From contig NZ_ATUZ01000013.1 in assembly GCF_000420465.1 (NCBI RefSeq), positions 522,627 to 586,626 of the forward strand: DNA of 64,000 nucleotides, read 5' to 3'. A model generated the notes under the pieces. That model was not told where the DNA came from. It did not search any database and saw only the letters and a list, made by a program, of their open reading frames with translations. The position numbers and the translations under genes were made by a program. The DNA is from Desulfovibrio desulfuricans DSM 642 (lineage in GTDB: Bacteria; Desulfobacterota; Desulfovibrionia; Desulfovibrionales; Desulfovibrionaceae). This document shows, piece by piece, positions 7,079-14,786 of the stretch. Numbering within the stretch: position 1 is the stretch's first letter; each line of letters starts with the position of its first letter.

Positions 7079-9145
7079 TTACAGTCCGCCGCCTCCACCC
7101 CCGCCAGAGCCGCTGCCCGCGCCGCCCCCGCCGGAGCTGAAACCGCTGGCGGATGAGGATTCGGCAGATGCGGAGGAGGCGCTTACGGCGCTGCCAAAAC
7201 CATTGGAAAAGTCGCTCCAGCCGCCATGCCCGTGTATAAGGGCGATATCAACGCCGGAGTCTTCCAGCGCTGCCGCCTGAAGCTGCTCGGCAAACCTGTT
7301 GCACCACGTTTTTTCCAGCCCCAGCACCAGTGCATAGGGCAGCAGACGGCGAAAAACCTCGGGTGTGTCTTCGGGCTTTTCGTCCTGCGCGCCTACCTGC
7401 TCCATGCGTGGCAGTTCCGCAGTGCGCATGTACATGGCAAGGCCGTCAATTTCGTCCAATACCTGGCGCGCTGCGGGGCTGGGAGCCTTGATGACGGCTG
7501 TGAACACAATGGCCGTGATGCTCATGAGCAGAAGAAGCAGCCACCCCAGATCGTAAAAATAAAACTGAAGACCAACCGCAGTTATCCCGGCCAGTGGCAA
7601 GGCCATAAGCCCCAGAGTTGCCAGCAGGGATTTTGCCTGCTGCCGCACCAGCAGCAGGGGAAGCGCCAGTGCTGCGCAAAAAGCCATGCAAACTGCGAGC
7701 AACAGTAGAATCAGCGGCAGTTGCGAGTTCTCCGGGGCAAGCAAGGCAGGGTCAACTTCCCAAAAACTCGCCGCAAAAGCCAGCGGCAGCACCAAAAACC
7801 AGCCAAGCACCGCAACCCAAGTGTTCAAGCGCCATGCGCCCTTAAAGTTCTGCTTCAGGTTTGCCCTGGCGGCATTGAAAATGCTGCGGACATCTTCATT
7901 TTTTGGGCGCAGCAACAGTTTTCCGCCCTTGCCCGTACTGCGCACAAGCTCGCGGTACACGGTTTGTTCTTCTGCGGTAAGCTCCCCTTTGCGCCCGTTT
8001 GATGCTGCGGTCAGTTCCAGCGCATAGGTTTTAGCGTCCGCCTTGCTGATGCGGCACAAGCCCTTGAAAGCCAGAGCCAGAAACGTGGCGGCAAGCCCCC
8101 GGCCAGAGATGCGGGCCGACTTGTAGAAGAATTCCACCGCCAGCGGCGAAAGCACTTGCGGCGTAGCCCCTTCAGCAGGTTTTTTGCTCCACTGAGCCGT
8201 CTTTGGCGGATAATAGCGGGGGAATATGGCCCCCTTGGGCGGATCAATGCCAAGGCGCTGCCAAAGCAGAAAATAATAAAGAAACACAGCGCAAAAAGCC
8301 AGGCACTGCGCAGGCAGTAAGGGATTATCGTACAGCACTTCAAAGAGCAGCCCCCGCTCCCTGATGGCGCGCTCCTCTTCTTGCCGGGCCAGCTCCATGG
8401 CTTCGTCTTCCCGCTGCTGCTGCAGTGCAAGCGGAAGCACCGGGTCGGCAATGCTCTGCCTGTCAAAGGCTACAGCCACCGTAAACTGGGTGTCCGGTTC
8501 AAGGGTCCTGGCAAGGGTAAAAGCCGCTTCGTTGGCTTGCGTTCTGCCGATTGAAATGCCGTCTGTATTTCTGGAGCCAGCAGGCCCGGCCCACGCGGTG
8601 GTTTGCCGCACGGCTACGCCCTTGGGCAGAATGACGCGGCAGGAAGCGTTAAGGATAGGGAAGCCCCACACGCCAGTGGCGTTCCAGTTGAGCTCTCCGT
8701 TGGATTCGTAAAAGCGCAGGTGCAGGGATGTGTCGTATTCCAGCACAAAGCGGTGCTGCCCCGTGGAGAGCGGCTCCTTGCCGCGCATGAGCACCCGTAT
8801 GTAGTCGCCCCTGATTTCGGTTTCGACCGGGTTGAGGTGCACGCCGTCAATGCTTGCGGATGTAACGGTGAAAGGAACCGTACCACTGTAATTTGCCGGG
8901 CCGGAATAGAGCAGGGGGAGCTCTCGGTATATGCCTTTTTTAATCTGGTTGCCTTCCGCATGCACAACAATTGCTTCGCGCACATGCATGCTGCCGTCCT
9001 GATGGATTGTGACGGTGGAGGCAAAGCTCTCTATGCGTTCCTGCGCGTATGCAGCAAGGCACATGGCATGGATGCAGAGCAGCAGGGCGCATACGGTCAG
9101 TGTGATGCGGCGTGTAAACCAACTGCTGGCATAGGGCGTGTGCAT
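7079..9145 (-). CDS. DUF2207 membrane protein with glycine-rich tail
   Basis: 688 residues from the ATG at 9145 (AAGGA upstream); the open frame extends further but that part is not protein-like. A signal peptide (hydrophobic ITLTVCALLLCIHAMCLAAYA, cut near AQERI) is followed by a large extracytoplasmic DUF2207 domain (ERIESFASTVTIHQDGSMHV), a TM helix around LAFCAVFLYYFLLW, a cytoplasmic-like middle, then four more helices, and a C-terminus ending in an almost pure Gly/Ser tail. This architecture is that of YciQ-like DUF2207 proteins, which often lie beside lemA, as here. Biochemical role unknown. Confidence 0.8.
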   Translation of the reverse strand: MHTPYASSWFTRRITLTVCALLLCIHAMCLAAYAQERIESFASTVTIHQDGSMHVREAIVVHAEGNQIKKGIYRELPLLYSGPANYSGTVPFTVTSASIDGVHLNPVETEIRGDYIRVLMRGKEPLSTGQHRFVLEYDTSLHLRFYESNGELNWNATGVWGFPILNASCRVILPKGVAVRQTTAWAGPAGSRNTDGISIGRTQANEAAFTLARTLEPDTQFTVAVAFDRQSIADPVLPLALQQQREDEAMELARQEEERAIRERGLLFEVLYDNPLLPAQCLAFCAVFLYYFLLWQRLGIDPPKGAIFPRYYPPKTAQWSKKPAEGATPQVLSPLAVEFFYKSARISGRGLAATFLALAFKGLCRISKADAKTYALELTAASNGRKGELTAEEQTVYRELVRSTGKGGKLLLRPKNEDVRSIFNAARANLKQNFKGAWRLNTWVAVLGWFLVLPLAFAASFWEVDPALLAPENSQLPLILLLLAVCMAFCAALALPLLLVRQQAKSLLATLGLMALPLAGITAVGLQFYFYDLGWLLLLLMSITAIVFTAVIKAPSPAARQVLDEIDGLAMYMRTAELPRMEQVGAQDEKPEDTPEVFRRLLPYALVLGLEKTWCNRFAEQLQAAALEDSGVDIALIHGHGGWSDFSNGFGSAVSASSASAESSSASGFSSGGGGAGSGSGGGGGGGL

Positions 9146-9198
9146 GGCTTCATCCTTGCGCAGGCTGTTTGTGAGGATTGCCGTGACGCGGACAGTGG

Positions 9199-9495
9199 TT
9201 AAAAAAGCAGGTCTGGCAGGCTCAAGGCCGCCAGCCCCACAGAGGCGAGCAGGCCCATGAACGCAAGGGCCATCCGCGCAAAATTGCCGAGCACATAACA
9301 CCGCCGCGCGTACCACAGCCAGACCAGCCCTGCGGCAAGATTGCAGCCAAGCAAGGTGTCTGATCGCCGCGCCATTATAAGCACGCCTGAGATCCAAAGC
9401 TGCAAGGCCGCCATCAGGGCAGCAGCCATGAAGTACAGGGCATGCCGCCACAAGCGGCGGCCCAGCCCGTCTTGCCTGTTATTGTGCACCAACAT
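9199..9495 (-). CDS. Small 3-TM membrane protein of the lemA operon
   Basis: 98 residues. The ATG at 9495 lies inside the end of lemA (17-bp overlap), implying translational coupling. Three hydrophobic helices are visible (LYFMAAALMAALQLWISGVL, then LLGCNLAAGLVWLWY, then MALAFMGLLASVGLAALSL) separated by Arg-rich loops. No family recognised. Its place between lemA and the DUF2207 gene suggests it works with them at the membrane. Confidence 0.6.
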   Translation of the reverse strand: MLVHNNRQDGLGRRLWRHALYFMAAALMAALQLWISGVLIMARRSDTLLGCNLAAGLVWLWYARRCYVLGNFARMALAFMGLLASVGLAALSLPDLLF

Positions 9496-10042
9496 CAGGA
9501 ACTGCCCGTTCTGCTGGTGAATCAAGTTCAAAATAAGTGACAGGGGCAAAGTGGAAAAATCCGGCAACCAGATTGCCGGGGAACTGGCGAACGCGGTCGT
9601 TCTGTTCCCTTGCTGCGCCGTTGTAGTAGCGGCGGGCCATCTGGATTTCATCCTCCAGCGTGGCGAGGCTTTGCTGCAACTGGCGATAGTTTTCGCTGGC
9701 CTTAAGCTCCGGGTAGGCTTCCGCAATGGCAAAGAGCTTGCCCAGCGCGCCGGAAAGCAGGTTTTCCGCCTTGGCCTGTGCCGCAACATCACCCTGTGCG
9801 GAGAGGCTGCGGGCGCGCGCAGCGCTCACTTCTTCAAACAGGCCCTTTTCGTGGCTGGCGTACTGCCTGACGGCGCTGACCAGATTGGGCACCAGATCGT
9901 GCCGCCGTTTAAGTTGCACATCAATGCTGCTCCAGGCTTCGTCCACCATGTTTTTGCCGCGCACCAGGGCATTGTAAAGGGCTACAATGACCGCAAACAT
10001 AATCACAGCGGCCCCTATGGCGATCAAGATGCCGGTGCTCAT
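9479..10042 (-). CDS. lemA: LemA family protein
   Basis: 187 residues. N-terminal TM anchor (ILIAIGAAVIMFAVIVALYN) followed by the LemA helical domain with the hallmark VQLKRRHDLVPNLV and a long helical stretch (YPELKASENYRQLQQSLATL, then EIQMARRYYNGAAREQND). SD AAGGAG sits just before the ATG. LemA proteins are membrane-anchored coiled-coil-like proteins of unclear function, commonly paired with TPM- or DUF2207-domain proteins; here the DUF2207 gene is two genes downstream. Confidence 0.9.
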   Translation of the reverse strand: MSTGILIAIGAAVIMFAVIVALYNALVRGKNMVDEAWSSIDVQLKRRHDLVPNLVSAVRQYASHEKGLFEEVSAARARSLSAQGDVAAQAKAENLLSGALGKLFAIAEAYPELKASENYRQLQQSLATLEDEIQMARRYYNGAAREQNDRVRQFPGNLVAGFFHFAPVTYFELDSPAERAVPDVGAQ

Positions 10043-10364
10043 ACGAACTCCTTGGATTTGTTGGCAACATGCGCAGGATTATGAAGCAGCGTGTTGCGCA
10101 CGGCCTCGGTTTGCGTGGCAAAAGGCCAGTTAATGCTGTCGTAAAAATTGGCATATGTGCGATATTCGGTCAATGCCTCTTTGCCGCCAGCCATAAGAGG
10201 CGGGCATTCGCTAAGCCCCAGCCCGGCCCTCTCGTGCTGCCTCCTTTTGTCGCCCTCAGGCCAAAACATCCAAAGACATTTATGCACAGGTGCGTTACGA
10301 AGGTAAGGAAGTGGAAAGGGAAAATCAGGCCGAAATCACCAATAAAATTCCGGGGGATTGCGAC
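10043..10364. other. Divergent intergenic region, no gene seen
   Basis: 322 bp between lemA (minus) and the exported-protein gene (plus). It must hold both promoters, but no clear -35/-10 pair or hairpin stands out. An open frame on the minus strand (10039-10287) has no recognisable protein features and is not called. Confidence 0.5.
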
Positions 10365-11378
10365 ATGGGCTTTTTGAGGGTTTCCAGAGTGTGCGCGCAT
10401 GATGGCTCTGCTTGTGTCGGTTGGGGAATGCCCCGGAGCGCTATTCCTTTTTCATGGCTGCGGGCTGGTGCGAGGCCAGCGCTTGTGTTGCTGTGCCTGC
10501 TGCTGTGCCCTGGGCTTTCAGCTCTTGCGGCTCCCCGCACTGTGGGGGATTGGGTGGTCGAGCTGCCCGCAGGCTGGAAAACACAGGAGGAGGGGAATCA
10601 GGTACTGTTCAGTTCTCCCAAAGAAGACTGCTACGTGACGATGCTTGAAAAGGATTGCTTTAACGGCGATCTGGATCTGCTTGCAAAAGCTTCCGCCAGC
10701 ATAACCGGCGGCAACGATCTGCGCACTCTGGGTGAAGGCAAGGGGGTTGTTTTTGCCGACAAGATTGCGCGATACTGGGTTGGCCTTGCGGACGACAAGT
10801 ATATGGAAGTCTCTGTTGGGCATGCATGCCGAGGTGCGGGGCCGATTGTAAAAAGCCTGAAAATTTCCCCAAAGGCCAAGACTGCAGCGCCTCTGAGCAA
10901 ACTGCTGGCAGTTGCGCAAGGCCCGGAAAATACCATGTGGCTTTTTACTGGCGATCGCCCGGACGATGCAAAGCCCGTGGAACCCGCAGACCCTACTGGC
11001 GACAGACCTGATTTTGCGGCTTTGGCAGACCCTGCTGCCCCCGCCCCAGCTCCGCAGGAAAACCCCATCCCTGAAGGCTGGCGCACAACGCACACCGGCC
11101 AGTGGACAATCTACGACAAGCCGGACGAAAAAGTGTGGTACGCTGTTGGCCTGTATCCGCTCAAAAAAGTAGAAAACGGGCAGTGGGGCACGGATCTCAT
11201 TGATCTTGCCCGCAAGCTGAAGGGCATCAATATCACCACTGGCGAAGGCACCGTTGATTTTTATACCCGCGAAGGCGGCATCGGCACTGTGCTGACCAAT
11301 GACGCCAACACGGTTGTTGAACTGTATTACCCCGAAGACGATGCCAACCTGGCGGAACTGCGCGAAGCGCTGCATTGA
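10365..11378 (+). CDS. Exported protein of unknown function, internal domain repeat
   Basis: About 337 residues if the ATG at 10365 is used (GGGGG 7 nt upstream); the ATG at 10428 would give a more typical 35-residue signal peptide but has a poorly spaced SD. The hydrophobic core PALVLLCLLLCPGLSALAA ends in a signal-peptidase I site. The mature part seems to hold two related modules: one starts WVVELPAGWKTQEEGNQVLF and the other NPIPEGWRTTHTGQWTIY, each followed by a DLxxLAxK helix, joined by a Pro/Ala-rich linker (ADPAAPAPAPQENP). No family recognised. Confidence 0.7.
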   Translation: MGFLRVSRVCAHDGSACVGWGMPRSAIPFSWLRAGARPALVLLCLLLCPGLSALAAPRTVGDWVVELPAGWKTQEEGNQVLFSSPKEDCYVTMLEKDCFNGDLDLLAKASASITGGNDLRTLGEGKGVVFADKIARYWVGLADDKYMEVSVGHACRGAGPIVKSLKISPKAKTAAPLSKLLAVAQGPENTMWLFTGDRPDDAKPVEPADPTGDRPDFAALADPAAPAPAPQENPIPEGWRTTHTGQWTIYDKPDEKVWYAVGLYPLKKVENGQWGTDLIDLARKLKGINITTGEGTVDFYTREGGIGTVLTNDANTVVELYYPEDDANLAELREALH

Positions 11379-11442
11379 TGCCGAGGCATCACGCGCGATC
11401 TGATCATCGGATTCCGTCAAACCGCACTACAAGGAGTCTTGC

Positions 11443-12375
11443 ATGTACTTGCTGAAACAATGGGTTGCCGGCGTGGCGGCCCTGCTGGTTTTTTTGCCGT
11501 CAACGGGGTTTGCGGCGGGAGTAGTGCTGAAAAACAGCATGAGTTCTGACGTCAAGGCCGTTTTTTGCGTGGGCAATAATGGGGGTAAAAAGCCAGTTGT
11601 TGACGGATTGGCAAAAAAGTCATCCAAAACGGTAAGTCCGGCCATGTTTCCTGAGCATGATTGCACGCGCATTGGCGTAACCATGCAAAACGGCATGGGC
11701 TGGCAGTATTATCACGAGCCGGAACCCGGTTCAGCCAAGGAAATCGAGTTTGGAATGGATGCCGCAGGCCGTAACGAAAAGCGCAAGTATCCCTCCATGC
11801 TCATAACCATGTCAGATGGTGAGGCTTATGTGGCCCCGGCGGGTGTGCCCATGTTCATGCTGGTGCAGCTGATGCGCAAGGGATTGGACGTGGCCCGCTG
11901 GAAGGAATTTGCCCTGCCCGGCTATGAAGGGCTTAAAGAGCCCGGTGCTTATGCCGTGTGCTTTGCCGACCAGTCGTGGAGCCTCGCGGGCAAAGGCATG
12001 AAGTTTGACGGCAAAGGCGGCGAACTGGAAACAGTAACGCTGTCTGCGCCCTTTGCCAATACAACCATCGGGGCCATGTTTGAAGAACTGAAAAAGAATG
12101 AATGGCTGCCGCTGGTTCTTGAAGCCGGAGGCCAGACAAGCGTATTTGGCGCGCAGGGCGCGGCCCTTGCCCCCAAGGGAAAAACTGTGGATTGCTCCCA
12201 AACCAGTGACGGCATGTGGCAGGCCCTTGAAACCCTGTTTGTCAGCGGTGCGGAAAATGCGGACAAGCCCGTGCGTATCGTGCTTGCCAGCGAAGGGCTC
12301 CGGTTTGCCATGAACCTTGATCTGGATGCCGCACTGGCGGAGATAAGCCTTGCGCGGGTGCCAGCAGGGAAGTAG
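11443..12375 (+). CDS. Exported hypothetical protein
   Basis: 310 residues with a clear signal peptide (MYLLKQWVAGVAALLVFLPS, cut after GFAA). SD AAGGAG 6 nt before the ATG. Four cysteines are scattered in the mature part, suited to disulfides in the periplasm. No known family is recognised. It follows the previous exported protein by 64 bp in the same direction and is closed by a hairpin terminator, so the two probably form an operon of envelope proteins. Confidence 0.75.
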   Translation: MYLLKQWVAGVAALLVFLPSTGFAAGVVLKNSMSSDVKAVFCVGNNGGKKPVVDGLAKKSSKTVSPAMFPEHDCTRIGVTMQNGMGWQYYHEPEPGSAKEIEFGMDAAGRNEKRKYPSMLITMSDGEAYVAPAGVPMFMLVQLMRKGLDVARWKEFALPGYEGLKEPGAYAVCFADQSWSLAGKGMKFDGKGGELETVTLSAPFANTTIGAMFEELKKNEWLPLVLEAGGQTSVFGAQGAALAPKGKTVDCSQTSDGMWQALETLFVSGAENADKPVRIVLASEGLRFAMNLDLDAALAEISLARVPAGK

Positions 12376-12410
12376 GGCAGTATTGAACTCTGTTTGAAGG
12401 GATTAACAAA

Positions 12411-12461
12411 AACGTGGCTTATACTGTCTATAGTAAGGGCGTATAAGCCACGTTGAGTTTT
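12411..12461. terminator. Hairpin terminator, related to the ssrA terminator
   Basis: Perfect 13-bp arms 12411-12423 and 12442-12454 around an 18-nt loop, followed on the plus strand by GAGTTTTTTT and on the minus strand by a run of five T. It can serve both the exported-protein gene (plus) and the small lipoprotein gene (minus). The arm core GTGGCTTATAC recurs in the hairpin at 31905-31946. Confidence 0.8.
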
Positions 12462-12555
12462 TTTCGATGTTGCCAGCCATGCAGAACGTCATGCTTGCTG
12501 AATTATTTTCCTCAACACGTTGTGCGGCGCTCCAAAATCAACATAGCAAAACAGT

Positions 12556-12717
12556 TTACTTTTTCTGTTCATCCTTGTAGCCGTCATTATAGCCCTGCTG
12601 AACAGCATCGACCTTTCTTTCAATTTTTGCAGAGGCTTTGCCAGCAGTTCTGCCAACCCAACTGCATCCGCTGGAAAAGAAAAAAAGCGCAATCAAGGCT
12701 GTTGCAAGAATCCGCAT
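12556..12717 (-). CDS. Small lipoprotein, 53 residues
   Basis: Short reading frame starting MRILATALIALFFFSSGC: a lipoprotein signal peptide with lipobox Ser-Ser-Gly-Cys (Cys18). The mature chain of about 36 residues is helical and charged (KASAKIERKVDAVQQGYNDG) and ends in Lys-Lys. A purine-rich AGGATGGA lies upstream of the ATG. It is divergent from the aryl polyene operon across a 119-bp promoter region and ends near the bidirectional hairpin. Family unknown; the signal sequence makes it a believable gene. Confidence 0.65.
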   Translation of the reverse strand: MRILATALIALFFFSSGCSWVGRTAGKASAKIERKVDAVQQGYNDGYKDEQKK

Positions 12718-12743
12718 GATAAATTCCATCCTAAATTGAGAGT

Positions 12744-12772
12744 TGTCCTAAAAGAGTCTCTTGTATATTGTG
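12744..12772 (+). promoter_or_regulatory. Candidate sigma-70 promoter of the aryl polyene operon
   Basis: TTGTCC (12744-12749), 17-bp spacer, TATTGT (12767-12772), 65 bp before the first gene. The spacer contains an 11-bp palindrome AAGAG-T-CTCTT (12753-12763), which could be a repressor site. The same -10 hexamer and spacing occur upstream of ssrA. Confidence 0.45.
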
Positions 12773-12836
12773 CGGCTGTCCAATCTGGTGCCTTTTTAAT
12801 AAATAAAGGCATGCAAACATGCAAGCAGGGGAGCAA

Positions 12837-13565
12837 ATGCAAACTTCGCCCATAGCTCTGGTAACGGGCGCAAGCAAGGGAATTGGCAAGGCCATTGCCC
12901 TTGGCTTGGCCGCCGATGGTTTTGATATCTGGCTGAACTACCGCAACGACCACGATGCCGCAGAAGCCGTGCGCGATGCCATTGAGGCTCTGGAGCGCAA
13001 ATGCGTTTTAGTGCCCTTTGACGTGGCGGACAAAAATTCGGTGGAAGCCGCCCTTGATCCACTGCTGGCGGCGGAAACTCCCTTTGCCCTGATCAACAAC
13101 GCGGGCTTTGCCCGCGATACCGTCTTTGGCCTTATGTCCGAAGAGCAGTGGGATTCCGTCATCGGTGTGCACCTAAACGGGTTTTTCCATGTATCGCGCA
13201 AGGTTGTGCCGCATATGCAGCGGGCGCGCGCAGGGCGTGTTGTAAATATTGTTTCCACCTCGGGGCAGGCTGGCATGGCCGGGCAGGTGAACTATTCCGC
13301 AGCCAAGGCTGGTCTTATCGGTGCAACGCGAGCCCTTGCCCGCGAGCTTGGGCGCCGCAACGTGCTTGTTAATGCCGTGGCCCCTGGCTTTATCAGCACC
13401 GAGATGACGGCCGGTCTGCCAGTGGATGAATATATGAAAGGCGTGCCCCTTGGCAGACCGGGTTTGCCGGAAGAAGTGGCGGGCTGCGTGCGATTTTTGT
13501 GTTCCAACTTATCGTCCTACGTTACCGGGCAGGTGCTGTCTGTTAACGGCGGACTATACATGTGA
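12837..13565 (+). CDS. 3-oxoacyl-ACP reductase (FabG-like, ApeQ role)
   Basis: 242 residues from the ATG at 12837 (GGGGAG upstream; an ATG at 12819 is possible). Short-chain dehydrogenase reducing 3-ketoacyl-ACP with NADPH. The cofactor motif TGASKGIG (10-17), the NNAG motif (87-90) and the catalytic Ser140, Tyr153 and Lys157 (YSAAK) are intact. First gene of the aryl polyene operon, where a dedicated ketoreductase (ApeQ in Xenorhabdus/E. coli clusters) carries out the reduction in each elongation round. Six bp separate it from the next ketosynthase. Confidence 0.9.
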   Translation: MQTSPIALVTGASKGIGKAIALGLAADGFDIWLNYRNDHDAAEAVRDAIEALERKCVLVPFDVADKNSVEAALDPLLAAETPFALINNAGFARDTVFGLMSEEQWDSVIGVHLNGFFHVSRKVVPHMQRARAGRVVNIVSTSGQAGMAGQVNYSAAKAGLIGATRALARELGRRNVLVNAVAPGFISTEMTAGLPVDEYMKGVPLGRPGLPEEVAGCVRFLCSNLSSYVTGQVLSVNGGLYM

Positions 13566-13571
13566 GGCCCG

Positions 13572-14786
13572 ATGCGGCGAGTTGTCATAACTGGCGTGGG
13601 GCTTGTATCCGTTCTGGGCGTTAGCCGCGAGCAGATCGCCAATGCGTTGTATAATGGGATTTCCGGCATAGTTGCCGACCCGCAGCGGCTGGAACATGGG
13701 TTTCGCAGCCAGCTTACAGGGCGCATAGACGGCTTTGATTGCGCGCGCCATCTTAACAGAAAGCAGCGCAAAAGCATGCCGCATTTTGCCATTCAGGCGC
13801 ATGCGGCAACACTGGATGCCCTGGATCAGGCCGGGCTTGCACCTGAAGACCTGCGCTCAGACAGGTGCGGCCTTGTTTTTGGCAATGATTCCACAGTGCA
13901 GTCTGTAGTTGACCAGCAGGCGGCGCTTCAGGAGGCGGGCTGCACTTCCGGCATGGGCAGCGGCCATGTTTTTCGTTGCATGAATTCCACCATCACCATG
14001 AATCTCAACGTCCTGCTTGGCAATACCGGCCCAAGCTGGACGGTAAGCGCCGCCTGCGCCAGCGGGGCATATGCCATCGGTCAGGCGGCAGACCAGATTC
14101 GCCTTGGGCGGCTTGACCGCGTGGTCTGCGGCGCTGCGCAAGAGCTTAACTGGCCGTCTGTCTGCTCCTTTGACGGTCTTGGGGCTTTTTCTGCGCGCAC
14201 GCCTGCGGCGGCGGCCTCCCGCCCCTTTGACAAGGGCAGGGATGGGCTGGTGCCAAGCGGCGGCGCTGCGGCCCTGCTGCTGGAAGATTACGATACGGCC
14301 CACAGGCGCAATGCCTGCATTCTGGCAGAAGTGCTGGGCTTTGGTTGCAGCGCGGACGGCGAAACTCTTTCCGTTCCCAGCCGCACAGGGCTTGCGCGCG
14401 CCATGCGTATGGCTCTGGCGGAAGGCGGGCTGAGTACTGCTGATGTGGATATTGTCAACGCGCATGCCACATCCACCCCTCAGGGCGATGCTGCGGAGGC
14501 AGCCAATCTGCGGGCCGTTTTCGGCGCTGACTGCCCCGATGTCATGGCGCTGAAAAGCCTTACAGGGCATGAACTGTGGATGTCTGGCGCGTCGCAGGTG
14601 GCCTACGCCGTCATCATGGCGCAGGCGGGTTTTACGGCTGCTACCATAAATTATGAAGAGCCGGACGAAGATACCGCTGGCATTCCCGTGCTTGTCCGCA
14701 GGCTGGAGCAACCCCCGCGAGTCGTGCTGAATAATGCCGCGGGCTTTGGCGGCAGCAACGCCAGTATCGCCTTGAGGCTCGGCTGA
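13572..14786 (+). CDS. 3-ketoacyl-ACP synthase 1 of aryl polyene cluster
   Basis: 404 residues, thiolase fold of the FabB/FabF type. The full catalytic triad is present: Cys162 in SAACASG, His298 in NAHATSTPQGD, His333 in LTGHELWMSG. It therefore can condense malonyl-ACP with an acyl chain. The FabB-like LTGH motif and the position next to the FabG-like gene match ApeR, the homodimeric ketosynthase of characterised clusters, but exact equivalence is inferred. The stop overlaps the start of the FAD oxidoreductase (ATG within TGATG). Confidence 0.9.
   Translation: MRRVVITGVGLVSVLGVSREQIANALYNGISGIVADPQRLEHGFRSQLTGRIDGFDCARHLNRKQRKSMPHFAIQAHAATLDALDQAGLAPEDLRSDRCGLVFGNDSTVQSVVDQQAALQEAGCTSGMGSGHVFRCMNSTITMNLNVLLGNTGPSWTVSAACASGAYAIGQAADQIRLGRLDRVVCGAAQELNWPSVCSFDGLGAFSARTPAAAASRPFDKGRDGLVPSGGAAALLLEDYDTAHRRNACILAEVLGFGCSADGETLSVPSRTGLARAMRMALAEGGLSTADVDIVNAHATSTPQGDAAEAANLRAVFGADCPDVMALKSLTGHELWMSGASQVAYAVIMAQAGFTAATINYEEPDEDTAGIPVLVRRLEQPPRVVLNNAAGFGGSNASIALRLG

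Noticed and set aside
7020..7280. Proline-rich plus-strand frame (86 codons)
   Set aside because: It is the complement of the Gly/Ser tail of the DUF2207 protein.
10039..10287. 82-codon minus-strand frame ending at the lemA start
   Set aside because: Ends in the lemA SD and start (TATGA) by chance; no recognisable features. It may be part of a leader, but is not supported as a gene.
12411..12454. The hairpin as an attachment site of a known integrase
   Set aside because: No integrase gene is present near either copy and the arms fit ordinary terminators; only noted as a possible repeat.
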